Assembly: GCA_963591995.1 (NCBI GenBank)
Contig: CAVAUJ010000003.1
Coordinates: forward strand, 1 to 64,000
Direction of reading: 5' to 3'
Source: CAG-791 sp963591995
Lineage (GTDB): Bacteria; Bacillota; Clostridia; Lachnospirales; Lachnospiraceae
DNA length: 64,000 bases
How positions within the stretch are numbered: the first letter of the stretch is position 1; every line of letters begins with the position of its first letter. The notes beneath the pieces were generated by a model. That model saw nothing but the letters and a program-made list of their open reading frames with translations. It searched no databases and was not told the DNA's origin. The position numbers and the translations under genes were made by a program. Of this stretch, positions 1 to 7,667 are shown in pieces.

Positions 1-2
1 TC

Positions 3-365
3 TTTGATGAACATGATATCAAGTGGATTCAGAGCCTTAATTGCCTGAAAAAATGCGGAATGAGTATTGCCGAGATGAAGGAATATCTGTCGCTTTGCCT
101 GCAGGGAGAAACATCGATTCCACAGCGGAAACAGATTTTAGAGATAAAACGGAAATCCTTGATGGAGTCCATGAAAGAGCTTCAGGATTCAATTGATTTT
201 ATTGATTGGAAACAGCAGTTCTATGCAGATGTGCTGTCCGGAAAAACAGCTTATTACAGCAATTTGATTCCGGAAGAGTATCCGGCGGAGGATAATACCG
301 ACAGACTGCCGGAAAACCGCCGAGAAATCGCCGAGAAAGTGCCGGCACAGTGCAATATAGATTGA
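3..365 (+). CDS. MerR-family transcriptional regulator, 3' part only
   Basis: The gene enters from outside the window, so the N-terminal winged-helix DNA-binding domain is missing. The visible part begins FDEHDIKWIQSLNCLKKCGM and matches the second half of a MerR DNA-binding domain (the dlkwl/clr-GMsi-e-yl pattern). It is followed by the long dimerisation helix (RKQILEIKRKSLMESMKELQ) and the typical tail ending in a Y-Y motif. MerR proteins of this type activate transcription from promoters with long spacers. The effector cannot be told. The natural neighbour would be a flavin or stress enzyme, which fits the broken flavin-binding gene directly downstream. Confidence 0.8.
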   Translation, partial: FDEHDIKWIQSLNCLKKCGMSIAEMKEYLSLCLQGETSIPQRKQILEIKRKSLMESMKELQDSIDFIDWKQQFYADVLSGKTAYYSNLIPEEYPAEDNTDRLPENRREIAEKVPAQCNID

Positions 366-374
366 GATTGGAGC

Positions 375-555
375 ATGGAATATATGACTACAGAGGAATA
401 CAAAGATGCAGCGAATTTCTGGAAAGATAAGCAGTGCAAGGAAATGCCTGCTCCGCATGCACCTGTTATGCATCGACCCTGTCGGGATGGATGTGCTGTT
501 CTCTGAGTTTAAGAAGCAAGGCTACGACAGCAGACAGAAGCTGGATTTCACATAA
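375..555 (+). pseudogene. Pyridoxamine 5'-phosphate oxidase-like flavin protein, internally deleted remnant
   Basis: The frame starting at 375 reads MTTEEYKDAANFWKDKQCKE, the usual N-terminus of a small pyridoxamine-phosphate-oxidase-like (FMN-binding split barrel) family. About 60 nt later another frame reads FSEFKKQGYDSRQKLDF and stop, which is the usual C-terminus of the same family. The intact family protein is roughly 150 residues, so the whole barrel is missing and the frame has shifted. I read this as a decayed gene with a large internal deletion, sitting just after the MerR regulator. The assignment rests on memory of the family ends and not on a search. Confidence 0.55.
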
Positions 556-718
556 GAATCCCAGCGGCAAAGATCTGACCGAGCGGGCGGAGAGCCTTTC
601 CCTTTAAGCCAATAAAACCGAATAGATACGCTGAAATCAACACAAGGACTGCTCGGTGTTGCTCCGTTTGCCTTTTTTCGCAGATATCATAAAGCTATCA
701 AATGAAGGAGGCAAACTT

Positions 719-763
719 ATGAACACAGATAAGATTGCCACGAAAGCAGGGGAAGATGTTTGA
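719..763 (+). other. 14-codon ORF with a strong RBS ahead of a truncated tetR
   Basis: A near-perfect Shine-Dalgarno (GAAGGAGG, around 704-711) sits 7 nt before an ATG that opens only 14 codons (MNTDKIATKAGEDV). Its stop overlaps the TTG that opens the truncated TetR frame. It could be a leader peptide coupled to the regulator, or the displaced front of a decayed gene. There is no evidence that the peptide has a function. Confidence 0.3.
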
Positions 764-990
764 ATAAATCGGAAAGCAAATACTTTGCAACGGCCGTAAA
801 AATGGACGAGGCATTCCTGATGCTTTTGGGAAAGAAGGACTTCCCCTATATTACAGTCAAGGAGATCTGTGAAGCGGCAGGAGTAAATCGTTCCACCTTC
901 TATCTGCACTATGAAACGATGGGAGATCTGCTTTCTGAGAGCATTCGGCATATGAATGAGGAATTTCTTGCCTATATGACTTCCTGCTGA
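760..990 (+). pseudogene. TetR/AcrR-family regulator, truncated after the DNA-binding domain
   Basis: The 76 residues hold a complete TetR helix-turn-helix (ITVKEICEAAGVNRSTFYLH, about residues 31-50) and the start of helix 4. A stop follows at residue 77, while TetR proteins are normally 180-200 residues. Downstream sequence to 1124 ends in a short frame (YIVMQICKELAPD...) that may be the remains of its C-terminus. The start chosen is TTG at 760, preceded by AGGGGAAG. With no ligand-binding/dimerisation domain it should not work as a normal repressor, although a stand-alone HTH peptide is possible. It lies among other decayed genes. Confidence 0.6.
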
Positions 991-1137
991 ATGAGAACAG
1001 TTTAGAGTACTAAGAAGCATGGGGAAATTGATGAATCTGACGACGCGGAGGAAAACGCGGTTCTTACATTGTGATGCAGATTTGCAAAGAGTTGGCACCG
1101 GATACATCTGTGAAAGTGCTGTAAGGAGGGAAAGAGT

Positions 1138-2184
1138 ATGAACAGAAATGAAATTACCCCGATTAACCAAAGCTTTCTCGAGAGCGTGTCCGAAGTGCTG
1201 GCGCAGGCCAGAAAGAATGCCAAAACCGCAGTTAATCTCGCAATGGTGTATGCCTACTATGAAATCGGCAGAATGATTGTGGAAGAGGAGCAGCATGGCC
1301 AGAACAGGGCTGCCTATGGAAAGCAGATTTTGCAGGAACTGTCGAAATTCCTGAACGAGAAATACGGAAAAGGCTTTTCAACGACAAATCTGAAACAGAT
1401 GCGGCAGTTCTATACCGTTTATTCGCAGGATCAAATTAGTCAGACACTGTCTGACCAATTCGAGAATCTCCCGTCGGTCAGCACCGGCAGGAAGTTTTAT
1501 CTGAGCTGGTCGCATTATCTCAAGCTCATGCGGATTGACAATATTGACGAACGCCATTTTTACGAAATTGAATCCGTGAAAAACGATTGGAGCCTCACGG
1601 AGCTGAAACGGCAATACAATAGTTCACTCTATGAGCGCATTGCTCTCAGCACGGATAAGGACAAGGTTTATCGTCTGGCGCTAGAAGGACAGAAGGTTGA
1701 GACGGCAAAGGATGCCGTCAAAGATCCGTATGTGCTGGAGTTTCTTGGCTTGAAGGAGCTGCCGGAATATTCTGAGAGCGAGTTGGAGGGTCGCATTATC
1801 GACAATCTGCAGCAGTTTCTGCTGGAGCTTGGCACCGGCTTTGCGTTTATTGGACGGCAGGTGCGCTTCACCTTTGATGAAGAGCATTTCATGGTGGATC
1901 TGGTTTTCTATAACCGTCTGCTGCGGTGTTTTGTGCTGTTCGATTTGAAAATCGGAGAATTGAAGCATCAGGATATCGGACAGATGCAGATGTATGTCCA
2001 CTACTATGACCGGAAGGTGAAATTGCCGGATGAGAATCCGACAATTGGAATCGTGCTGTGCAGAGACAAGAACAACGCCATTGTGGAAATGACTCTGCCG
2101 GAGGACAATACGCAGATTTTTGCAAGCAAATACGAGACGGTTCTGCCGAGCAAGGAGGCTTTGCAGAAACTGCTGGAAGAATAG
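1138..2184 (+). CDS. DUF1016/YhcG-family PDDEXK nuclease-like protein
   Basis: The 348-residue product has the two-part YhcG layout: an N-terminal helical DUF1016 domain (about 10-170; AYYEIGRMIVEEEQ, YGKGFSTTNLKQMRQFY) and a C-terminal PDDEXK domain (about 190-345). In the second domain Asp254 (MVDLVFYN) and the Asp269-x-Lys271 pair (FDLKIGE) form the likely metal site, followed by QMQMYVHYYD. Such proteins are often found beside or inside type I restriction-modification loci and are thought to act on DNA. Here no methylase or helicase is adjacent, so it is an orphan. The RBS AAGGAGGG ends 7 nt before the ATG. The gene is intact although its upstream neighbours are decayed. Confidence 0.85.
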   Translation: MNRNEITPINQSFLESVSEVLAQARKNAKTAVNLAMVYAYYEIGRMIVEEEQHGQNRAAYGKQILQELSKFLNEKYGKGFSTTNLKQMRQFYTVYSQDQISQTLSDQFENLPSVSTGRKFYLSWSHYLKLMRIDNIDERHFYEIESVKNDWSLTELKRQYNSSLYERIALSTDKDKVYRLALEGQKVETAKDAVKDPYVLEFLGLKELPEYSESELEGRIIDNLQQFLLELGTGFAFIGRQVRFTFDEEHFMVDLVFYNRLLRCFVLFDLKIGELKHQDIGQMQMYVHYYDRKVKLPDENPTIGIVLCRDKNNAIVEMTLPEDNTQIFASKYETVLPSKEALQKLLEE

Positions 2185-2352
2185 CCGCCGGTTGGAGAAG
2201 GTTCATCGTGGTTGTGCAGAGCATTGCCATGTATTTTATTTTTATTTAACGAAGCTCGGGCGGCACAATTAACATTCCATCCTTATATTTACTTACGAAG
2301 GTAGAGAAGAGGTAACGTAAACGTCAAATCATGCGCCCCCGAGGTGACCGCA

Positions 2353-2547
2353 ATGACTTACAAAACGATCTTGATCAACTATGCGCCCAAGGCCAAGGAA
2401 ATGGCCGCAGCCATTGAGAAAACGGCAAACGAGCGCGCTCAGGACGGCTGGGAACTGGTGACATTCTCCGTGACGAACTCCGCCAAGGCAATTCTGGTTT
2501 TCCGTGTGACAGATGAGACAGAAGGACGAGAAGGACAAACAGAATAA
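2353..2547 (+). CDS. Small DUF4177-like protein
   Basis: This 64-residue protein (MTYKTILINYAPKAKEMAAA...) contains the GWELV core (DGWELVTFSVTN) and a short beta strand after it (AILVFRV), the layout of DUF4177-type proteins. Function is unknown for this family. The ATG at 2353 is preferred over an in-frame GTG at 2344 because GAGGTG (2341-2346) then serves as the RBS. It overlaps the next small ORF by 35 nt in another frame, which suggests coupled translation. Confidence 0.6.
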   Translation: MTYKTILINYAPKAKEMAAAIEKTANERAQDGWELVTFSVTNSAKAILVFRVTDETEGREGQTE

Positions 2548-2722
2548 ACCCTCAAAATCGGACGCAACCGGAATTTCACTCGGCATATGCATCGGTATGA
2601 TGCTCGGAGTTGCGCTCGGATGCTGGCTGGACAATCTCGAGCTCTGGATGTGCGTGGGAGTTGTGGTCGGTGTGGGAGTCGGCGCGGCAATTGATTCGGC
2701 AAAAAACCGAAAAGATCAGTGA
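2513..2722 (+). CDS. Small two-helix glycine-rich membrane protein
   Basis: The 69 residues have a charged N-terminal tail (MRQKDEKDKQNKPSKSD), then two hydrophobic segments rich in spaced Gly (GISLGICIGMMLGVALGC and CVGVVVGVGVGAAI), and a short basic tail. The GxxxG-like spacing resembles glycine-zipper 2TM proteins. It starts inside the preceding DUF4177-like gene in another frame. No function can be assigned. A weak RBS keeps confidence moderate. Confidence 0.5.
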   Translation: MRQKDEKDKQNKPSKSDATGISLGICIGMMLGVALGCWLDNLELWMCVGVVVGVGVGAAIDSAKNRKDQ

Positions 2723-2746
2723 AACCGACGCGATCGTTCCGCTTTT

Positions 2747-3481
2747 TCAGAGATGGGGATTCCGATACTGTCCATGCTTTGCCGTTTTCTTTCCATATTG
2801 AATGGCAAATTTCGGACATCGGTGCAAACATCCCAGACACATGGCACATTGCCCTTTTATCCAGACGGGTTTTCCGTTCTTCATCTCGATAGCCTGCACC
2901 GGACATTTCTTCTCGCACAATCCACAACCGACACAGGCATCGGTTACAACAAAATGCTTCGTTTTCCTCATCCTGTCGTACCAAAGCGGATGCACCGCGC
3001 TGGTTATTGCAGGCAGTCTGGATTTCATATAATTGCCGGTAGCTCCGCTCTGTATCAAATGTACGATCTCTTCGATCTGCGCTTCTGCCCTTGCATTTAT
3101 ACGCGCCACTTTTTCTTTGTCCGACAGATTAAAAATCGGTGTCCAGGTATCCGGCATCCGCACACCGAAAAAGGCATCAAAGGTGATGTCGCTTCCGGAT
3201 TGCAATGCCTCCTGTGCCAGATACCGGCTTGCTCCCGGTGTGGTTCCATACGTAGCAATATAAAAACATTTCCCTTCGTGAGTCTTGAGCTTGTGCATCT
3301 GAAGGAACTCTTTCACAACACTCGGAATTCCCCACGCATAGGTTGGAGACACCATCCCGTGAACATCCGTCAAAGCTTCGCCTGTGACCTCCTGTATGGA
3401 GATGGCCTTTGTCCCGATGGCTTTCGCAATGCGCTCCGCCACGTATTTGCTGTTTCCTGTTGCCGAAAAATACAAAATCAT
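2747..3481 (-). CDS. EFR1-type flavodoxin/ferredoxin fusion protein
   Basis: The 244-residue protein begins MILYFSATGNSKYVAERIA, a flavodoxin FMN-phosphate loop (SATGNSKY). It ends with two 4Fe-4S motifs (CVGCGLCEKKCP and CAMCLGCLHRCP), the domain order of the EFR1 (EF_0-type ferrodoxin) family. It probably shuttles electrons in the anaerobic cytoplasm; its partners are unknown. An upstream in-frame extension to 3769 exists but runs through a repeat and hairpins, so the ATG at 3481 is chosen; it matches the family start and has AGGTG before it. It is a single-gene unit. Confidence 0.9.
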   Translation of the reverse strand: MILYFSATGNSKYVAERIAKAIGTKAISIQEVTGEALTDVHGMVSPTYAWGIPSVVKEFLQMHKLKTHEGKCFYIATYGTTPGASRYLAQEALQSGSDITFDAFFGVRMPDTWTPIFNLSDKEKVARINARAEAQIEEIVHLIQSGATGNYMKSRLPAITSAVHPLWYDRMRKTKHFVVTDACVGCGLCEKKCPVQAIEMKNGKPVWIKGQCAMCLGCLHRCPKFAIQYGKKTAKHGQYRNPHL

Positions 3482-3513
3482 TTTTACACCTGCAATACGA
3501 AAAAATCGTCTAT

Positions 3514-3591
3514 GGTTACTGTACAGACGCGCTCCGGCGACAGGGTGGCGGAGAGTGTCCCCTGACCGGACAACTCCGTCAGGACCCGTCG
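3514..3591 (+). repeat. Dispersed repeat, copy 1 (partial)
   Basis: The stretch 3482-3810 has no gene. It holds a partial copy of an element also present at 55564-55775. The 15-nt head GGTTACTGTACAGAC is identical in both. The 41-nt block at 3551-3591 (starting GAGAGTGTCCCCTGA) matches 55692-55732 with only 4 mismatches. The right terminal repeat and the inner left arm of copy 2 are missing here. The remainder of the gap holds two hairpins (3670-3691, 3702-3721). Confidence 0.8.
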
Positions 3592-3669
3592 CTTGAACGG
3601 ACGATGCATTTATTTTAACACGCGTATTGCTTTCAAGGGATGTGGTGTATAAGATGTTCATAGGATAGA

Positions 3670-3691
3670 AGCCGCAGAGATGCGGCTTTTT
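3670..3691 (+). terminator. Hairpin with T-tract in the EFR1 upstream gap
   Basis: AGCCGCA, a GAGA loop and TGCGGCT are followed by a run of T (3687-3691), which has the form of an intrinsic terminator for plus-strand transcription. There is no plus-strand gene directly before it except the dispersed repeat, so what it terminates is unclear. It may insulate the genes starting at 3811. Confidence 0.5.
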
Positions 3692-3701
3692 GAAGACACG
3701 C

Positions 3702-3721
3702 GGGTTAGCTGAATCTAACCC
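3702..3721. other. 7-bp hairpin GGGTTAG/CTAACCC
   Basis: A perfect inverted repeat GGGTTAG, six-base loop, CTAACCC lies 11 nt after the preceding terminator-like hairpin and before the genes starting at 3811. No T-tract follows, so it is more likely an operator or a remnant than a terminator. Confidence 0.3.
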
Positions 3722-3810
3722 ATATAAACGGAAAAAACGTATCGTCGGGTGAAAGTGCAGGAGCTGCACGGAGGAGAATGCAAAAAGCGGATATTGAAGG
3801 GAGTGGGACG

Positions 3811-4299
3811 ATGAAATGGCTTATCATACCTGGATTATGGCTTCTTTACTGGGGCATGTGCTTTCTCGGCACGGGAACGGATAAGAAAAACCTCGCCGGA
3901 CTGCGCTCGTACCCGGATGCGGTGCAGAGCATCGTGCGTGAACGGCTGGGGGACGACGCACCAAAGGCGAAGTCGGCATTTTCGATTTTATTGAGCAATT
4001 TAATCTTTTTCACGGCCCTATTCTCCGTGCTCGGACTTGTATTTAAAAAGCGCCTTGGTTTTGACGATTACCTTTCGACATTCCGGTATTTTCTCATCCT
4101 CGGTGAAGGCCTGGGGCTGTTTGACCTTCTGGTCATCGATCTTCTCTGGTGGCGCAATACAGAGCGCATCCGGTTTTCCTTCCTGCGGGAGAAGGCATTT
4201 TATCAGGACCCGGGCAAGCACATCGGTTCCTTTGTGCGCGGAATTCCGCTCTTTGCCGTCGTTGCGGCCCTGAGCGCGCGGATCGTTACGCTTGTATGA
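3811..4299 (+). CDS. Small integral membrane protein, unknown function
   Basis: The 162-residue product begins MKWLIIPGLWLLYWGMCFLG and has about four hydrophobic segments, with a conserved-looking loop (LWWRNTERIRFSFL) before the last one. The ATG at 3811 is chosen over an in-frame start at 3778 because GAAGGGAGTG precedes it and the product then starts with a membrane segment. I do not recognise a named family. It is followed after 15 nt by an alpha/beta hydrolase gene and a transglutaminase-like gene, all probably co-transcribed. Confidence 0.65.
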   Translation: MKWLIIPGLWLLYWGMCFLGTGTDKKNLAGLRSYPDAVQSIVRERLGDDAPKAKSAFSILLSNLIFFTALFSVLGLVFKKRLGFDDYLSTFRYFLILGEGLGLFDLLVIDLLWWRNTERIRFSFLREKAFYQDPGKHIGSFVRGIPLFAVVAALSARIVTLV

Positions 4300-4314
4300 A
4301 AGAGGTGTGACATC

Positions 4315-5094
4315 ATGCGATTCAAAACACTTGGAAGCAAAGGAAACCCTGCCGTGCTGTTTTTCCATGCCATGGGCGTGACGGGTGACAGCAGCGAGCC
4401 GGTGGCAAAATATTTGCAGGAACGCTGTTTCTGCATTATGCCGACCTCTACGGTCTACTGTGAGGGGCAGCATTATATCAGCAAGGCAGACGAAGTGCGG
4501 CAGGTGGAGGCGTTCCTGCACGAGCAGGGCATTGAGCGGGTTACACTCGTTGTCGCATCTTCAATAGGCGCAGATCTTGCCATGGCCTTTCTGACGGACA
4601 CCGAAAAGCCGGTTGACCATGTTTTCTTCGACGGCGGACAGTTTGCGCAGATCCCGCTTCCGCTGCGGCGGATCATGACGCCCTTCCTGTACCTTGCGAT
4701 AAAAAGTCTGTACTGGTCGAAGGGCGGGACGTTGGGGAAGATACTCTGGTGCGACGATGAGGCGATCAAGCCCTATTTCATCGCCGCCGGGCGCGCGCTT
4801 CGCTATGGGAATCTTCGCCGCCAGCTGGCAGACAGCTTGGAGGACAAGCCGTTTCCGCTGCTGCCCGGGGAAATGCAAAGGCTCGTTTATTTTGAGTTCG
4901 GCAGTATCGAAGAGCACTATAAGTACCGCGATGCCGTCAGAGCGGCTTACCAAAACGGCAATTACCCGGTGTTCGAGGGCTATAACCACATGCAGTTCCA
5001 GATCCGTGATCCGCAGGGCTTTGCAGAAATGCTGCGCGCGGTCATTGAGGAAAACCGACTGCCGGAGCTGTCCTTTTTGAAGGAGCAGGATTGA
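4315..5094 (+). CDS. Alpha/beta hydrolase
   Basis: The 259-residue protein has the alpha/beta hydrolase order: a strand plus oxyanion loop (AVLFFHAMGVTGDSSEPV, about 13-30), a nucleophile elbow with Ser83 (ASSIGADLA, a variant of GxSxG with Ala first), an acid region, and a late His in FEGYNHMQF. Substrate is unknown; no signal peptide is seen, so it should be cytoplasmic. Its RBS (AAGAGGTG) is close upstream. The gap of 3 nt to the transglutaminase-like gene suggests one transcript and possibly one pathway. Confidence 0.8.
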   Translation: MRFKTLGSKGNPAVLFFHAMGVTGDSSEPVAKYLQERCFCIMPTSTVYCEGQHYISKADEVRQVEAFLHEQGIERVTLVVASSIGADLAMAFLTDTEKPVDHVFFDGGQFAQIPLPLRRIMTPFLYLAIKSLYWSKGGTLGKILWCDDEAIKPYFIAAGRALRYGNLRRQLADSLEDKPFPLLPGEMQRLVYFEFGSIEEHYKYRDAVRAAYQNGNYPVFEGYNHMQFQIRDPQGFAEMLRAVIEENRLPELSFLKEQD

Positions 5095-5097
5095 GCC

Positions 5098-5811
5098 ATG
5101 GAGAGATATCTGACAGAAACGCCGATGCTGGATTTTTCGGCGCCTGCGATACAGAAGCTGATTGAACAACGCGACTGGCGCACGCTCGGTGAATTTGAGC
5201 GTATTCAGGCAATTTATGACTACGTCCGCGACGAGATACTCTTCGGCTACAACACCGATGACGGGATCCCTGCCTCACGGGTACTGGCCGACGGCTTCGG
5301 CCAGTGCAATACCAAGGGGACGCTGTTCATGGCGTTGCTGCGCGGCTGCGGCATCCCCTGCCGCGTGCACGGCTTCACCATCGACAAGCGGCTGCAAAAG
5401 GGCGCAATGACGGGGCTCGTGTACGCCCTCGCACCGGAGAATGTGTTCCACAGCTGGGTGGAGGTCCATCTGGACGGGGTATGGTACGAACTGGAGGCCT
5501 TTATTCTGGATAAGCCCTATCTGGAAAAGCTTCAGGCCGCACACCCCGACTGCACCGGTGCATTCTGCGGCTACGGCGTGGCGGTACGGGATTTTCGCCA
5601 TCCCGTGATCGATTTCGACCGCAACAACACCTACATTCAGAGCGAGGGCATCCATCAGGACTTCGGCATCTACGACAGCCCCGACGAGCTGCTGCGCGAG
5701 CATGGGCAGGAAATGTCGCGGCTCAAGGCCTTCGCCTACCGGAACTTCGGACGACATCGGATGAATGCCAATGTAAGAAAGATCCGTAACGGAAAATCAG
5801 ACCTTTCGTAA
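5098..5811 (+). CDS. Transglutaminase-like cysteine protein
   Basis: The 237-residue protein has a transglutaminase-like core: Cys70 in GQCNTKGTLFMALLRGCGIP (Cys at the start of the helix, then the G-I-P-C turn) and His118 in ENVFHSWVEVHLDG, followed by the acidic strand WYELEAF. Members of this superfamily act as proteases or amide-bond enzymes. No signal peptide is seen. It starts 3 nt after the hydrolase stop, with GGAGCAGG as the RBS inside the previous gene. The natural substrate is unknown. Confidence 0.8.
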   Translation: MERYLTETPMLDFSAPAIQKLIEQRDWRTLGEFERIQAIYDYVRDEILFGYNTDDGIPASRVLADGFGQCNTKGTLFMALLRGCGIPCRVHGFTIDKRLQKGAMTGLVYALAPENVFHSWVEVHLDGVWYELEAFILDKPYLEKLQAAHPDCTGAFCGYGVAVRDFRHPVIDFDRNNTYIQSEGIHQDFGIYDSPDELLREHGQEMSRLKAFAYRNFGRHRMNANVRKIRNGKSDLS

Positions 5812-5993
5812 TCTGCAATGCGGACCGGGATTTAAAAATCGATGTACCGGTATGCGCTGTTGCGGGATGAAAGGAGAATCGGGGTATAAATAAATGTCGC
5901 TTTCCATGCGACCATCCCCCGAAAGAAAGACGCTATGCTGTGGCTGTAAGGTAAGCAACCAAACAGCGAAGGTCTTTCAGGGAGGATGCACAC

Positions 5994-6653
5994 ATGAGAA
6001 AGAATTTGACCGAAATCGTTTTTATCCTGGATCGCAGCGGTTCCATGAGCGGCCTGGAACGGGACACCATCGGGGGCTTCAATTCGATGATCAGCCAGCA
6101 GAAAAATGCGGAAGGGGAGGCATGGATCTCCGCGGTGCTTTTTGACAATGTCAGCGAGGTTTTGTACGACCGCGTCGATGTAAAAAATATCCGCGCAATG
6201 ACAGAGGAGGACTATACGGTTCGAGGTTGTACGGCATTGCTGGATGCCATCGGCGGAGCGATCCATCATATCGGAAACATTCATAAATATGCCAGACCGG
6301 AGGATGTGCCGGAGCATACGATGTTCGTCATTACAACGGATGGCATGGAGAACGCAAGCCACATTTACAGCTTTGACAAAGTGAAGCACATGATCGAGCG
6401 TCAGAAGACAAAATATGGCTGGGAGTTTCTCTTTCTTGGAGCCAATATGGATGCGGTGAAGACGGCCGGCCGGTTCGGAATCGGTGCGGACCGGGCGGTT
6501 AACTATCAGTGTGACAGTGAGGGAACCGCACTGAATTATGAAGTGATCAGTGAGGCGATTCGTACGGTCCGGCGCAGCGCACCTTTGAGAGCGGACTGGA
6601 AGGATCGCATCGACGAGGATTACGTAAAGCGCGGTGGCCGCAGGAGCAGATGA
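5994..6653 (+). CDS. von Willebrand factor A (VWA) domain protein
   Basis: The 219 residues form one VWA domain. The MIDAS metal site is visible as DRSGSMSG (residues 13-20), a Thr in the CTALLDAIG loop, and Asp in TTDGMENAS. No signal peptide or membrane segment is seen, so it is probably a cytoplasmic interaction domain. Unlike many bacterial VWA genes it has no AAA ATPase, kinase or Ter neighbour here. RBS GGGAGG lies 9 nt before the ATG. The upstream gap (5812-5993) has a possible weak promoter (TTGCGG at 5860, TATAAA at 5885, 19-bp spacer). Confidence 0.85.
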   Translation: MRKNLTEIVFILDRSGSMSGLERDTIGGFNSMISQQKNAEGEAWISAVLFDNVSEVLYDRVDVKNIRAMTEEDYTVRGCTALLDAIGGAIHHIGNIHKYARPEDVPEHTMFVITTDGMENASHIYSFDKVKHMIERQKTKYGWEFLFLGANMDAVKTAGRFGIGADRAVNYQCDSEGTALNYEVISEAIRTVRRSAPLRADWKDRIDEDYVKRGGRRSR

Positions 6654-6692
6654 TCGGGAGATCGTCATGGGGTAGATCAGGAGAATACGTCA

Positions 6693-7619
6693 ATGAGAAT
6701 TCTGGTATTTGGTGCAGGCGTGCTGGGCTGCAATCTGGCAAGGAATCTGTTCCGCGCAGGAAAGGATGTGACCCTGCTGGCACGGGGGGACTGGGCGAAG
6801 GAAATCGCGCGAAACGGTCTGCGGATCAAGGATAAATTTTCACCTCGCCTGTCGGTCAGCCGCATCCCTGTTGTGACGGAGCTGAAACGGGAGGATGCCT
6901 ACGATGTCATTTTTGTGGTGCTGCGGTACACGCAGCTGGACGCAGCCCTGGAGCCGCTGCGCGCCAACAAAACCGGGAACATTGTCTTTGTAGGCAACAA
7001 TGTGCATGCTTCGGAGCTTGCGGCCTCTCTGCCTGAGAAAAATGTCATGTTCGCCTTTGCTCTTTCGGCGGGACATCGGGAGCGTGATCGTGTGGTTTCC
7101 ATGGATCTCAAAAAGATCACCATCGGTCCGCTTCGGGAGTCACCTTCAAACGAGAGGCTGATCGGACGGATTTTTGAAGGGACAAGGTACCGGGTGGTCT
7201 ATGAGCCTGATATGGAGGATTATCTCCTTAGCCACGCCGCCTTTGTGATTCCGGCGGCCTTTGCCTGCTACAAAGCAGACGGAAACCTGAAAAGGCTTAA
7301 GGGCGACACGGCATACCTGAATCGGCTGATTGACGCCAACATAGAAGGTTACCGTGCCATACGGAAAGCAGGGCATGAAATTCTGCCGAAGTCGGATGTG
7401 AATTTTGAAAGCGAGGCATACCGCAGGGTATGCCTGCGCTTTTTCCGGTTCATGTGCGCCACGTCGCTGGGCAAGCTCTGCGCCTCCGACCATGCCATGA
7501 ACGCAGTCGATGAAATGAGCGCGCTTAACCGCGACCTGAAACGTTTCTTTGACGCAAACAATGCAGAATATCCCGTATGGTGTGAGCTTGAAAAGGAGTG
7601 CGGGAGGTATCTGCAATGA
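6693..7619 (+). CDS. Ketopantoate reductase (ApbA/PanE)-family dehydrogenase
   Basis: The 308-residue protein opens with the Rossmann motif MRILVFGAGVLGCNLARNLF (GxGxxG) and has the ApbA N-domain pattern LLARGDWAKEI...GLRI, then a helical C-domain with KSDVNFES and a late substrate-binding region. ApbA/PanE enzymes reduce 2-oxo acids such as ketopantoate with NADPH. No other pantothenate gene is adjacent, so the true substrate is open. It follows the VWA gene by 39 nt on the same strand. Confidence 0.75.
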   Translation: MRILVFGAGVLGCNLARNLFRAGKDVTLLARGDWAKEIARNGLRIKDKFSPRLSVSRIPVVTELKREDAYDVIFVVLRYTQLDAALEPLRANKTGNIVFVGNNVHASELAASLPEKNVMFAFALSAGHRERDRVVSMDLKKITIGPLRESPSNERLIGRIFEGTRYRVVYEPDMEDYLLSHAAFVIPAAFACYKADGNLKRLKGDTAYLNRLIDANIEGYRAIRKAGHEILPKSDVNFESEAYRRVCLRFFRFMCATSLGKLCASDHAMNAVDEMSALNRDLKRFFDANNAEYPVWCELEKECGRYLQ

Positions 7620-7667
7620 AGCCTGACGATATCGGTAACGGATGTCAACAAGTCCGTACGGTTATCC

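Noticed and set aside
2747..3769. 340-residue version of the EFR1 protein
   Set aside because: The added 96 residues run through the dispersed repeat and two hairpins; the flavodoxin start at 3481 matches the family N-terminus.
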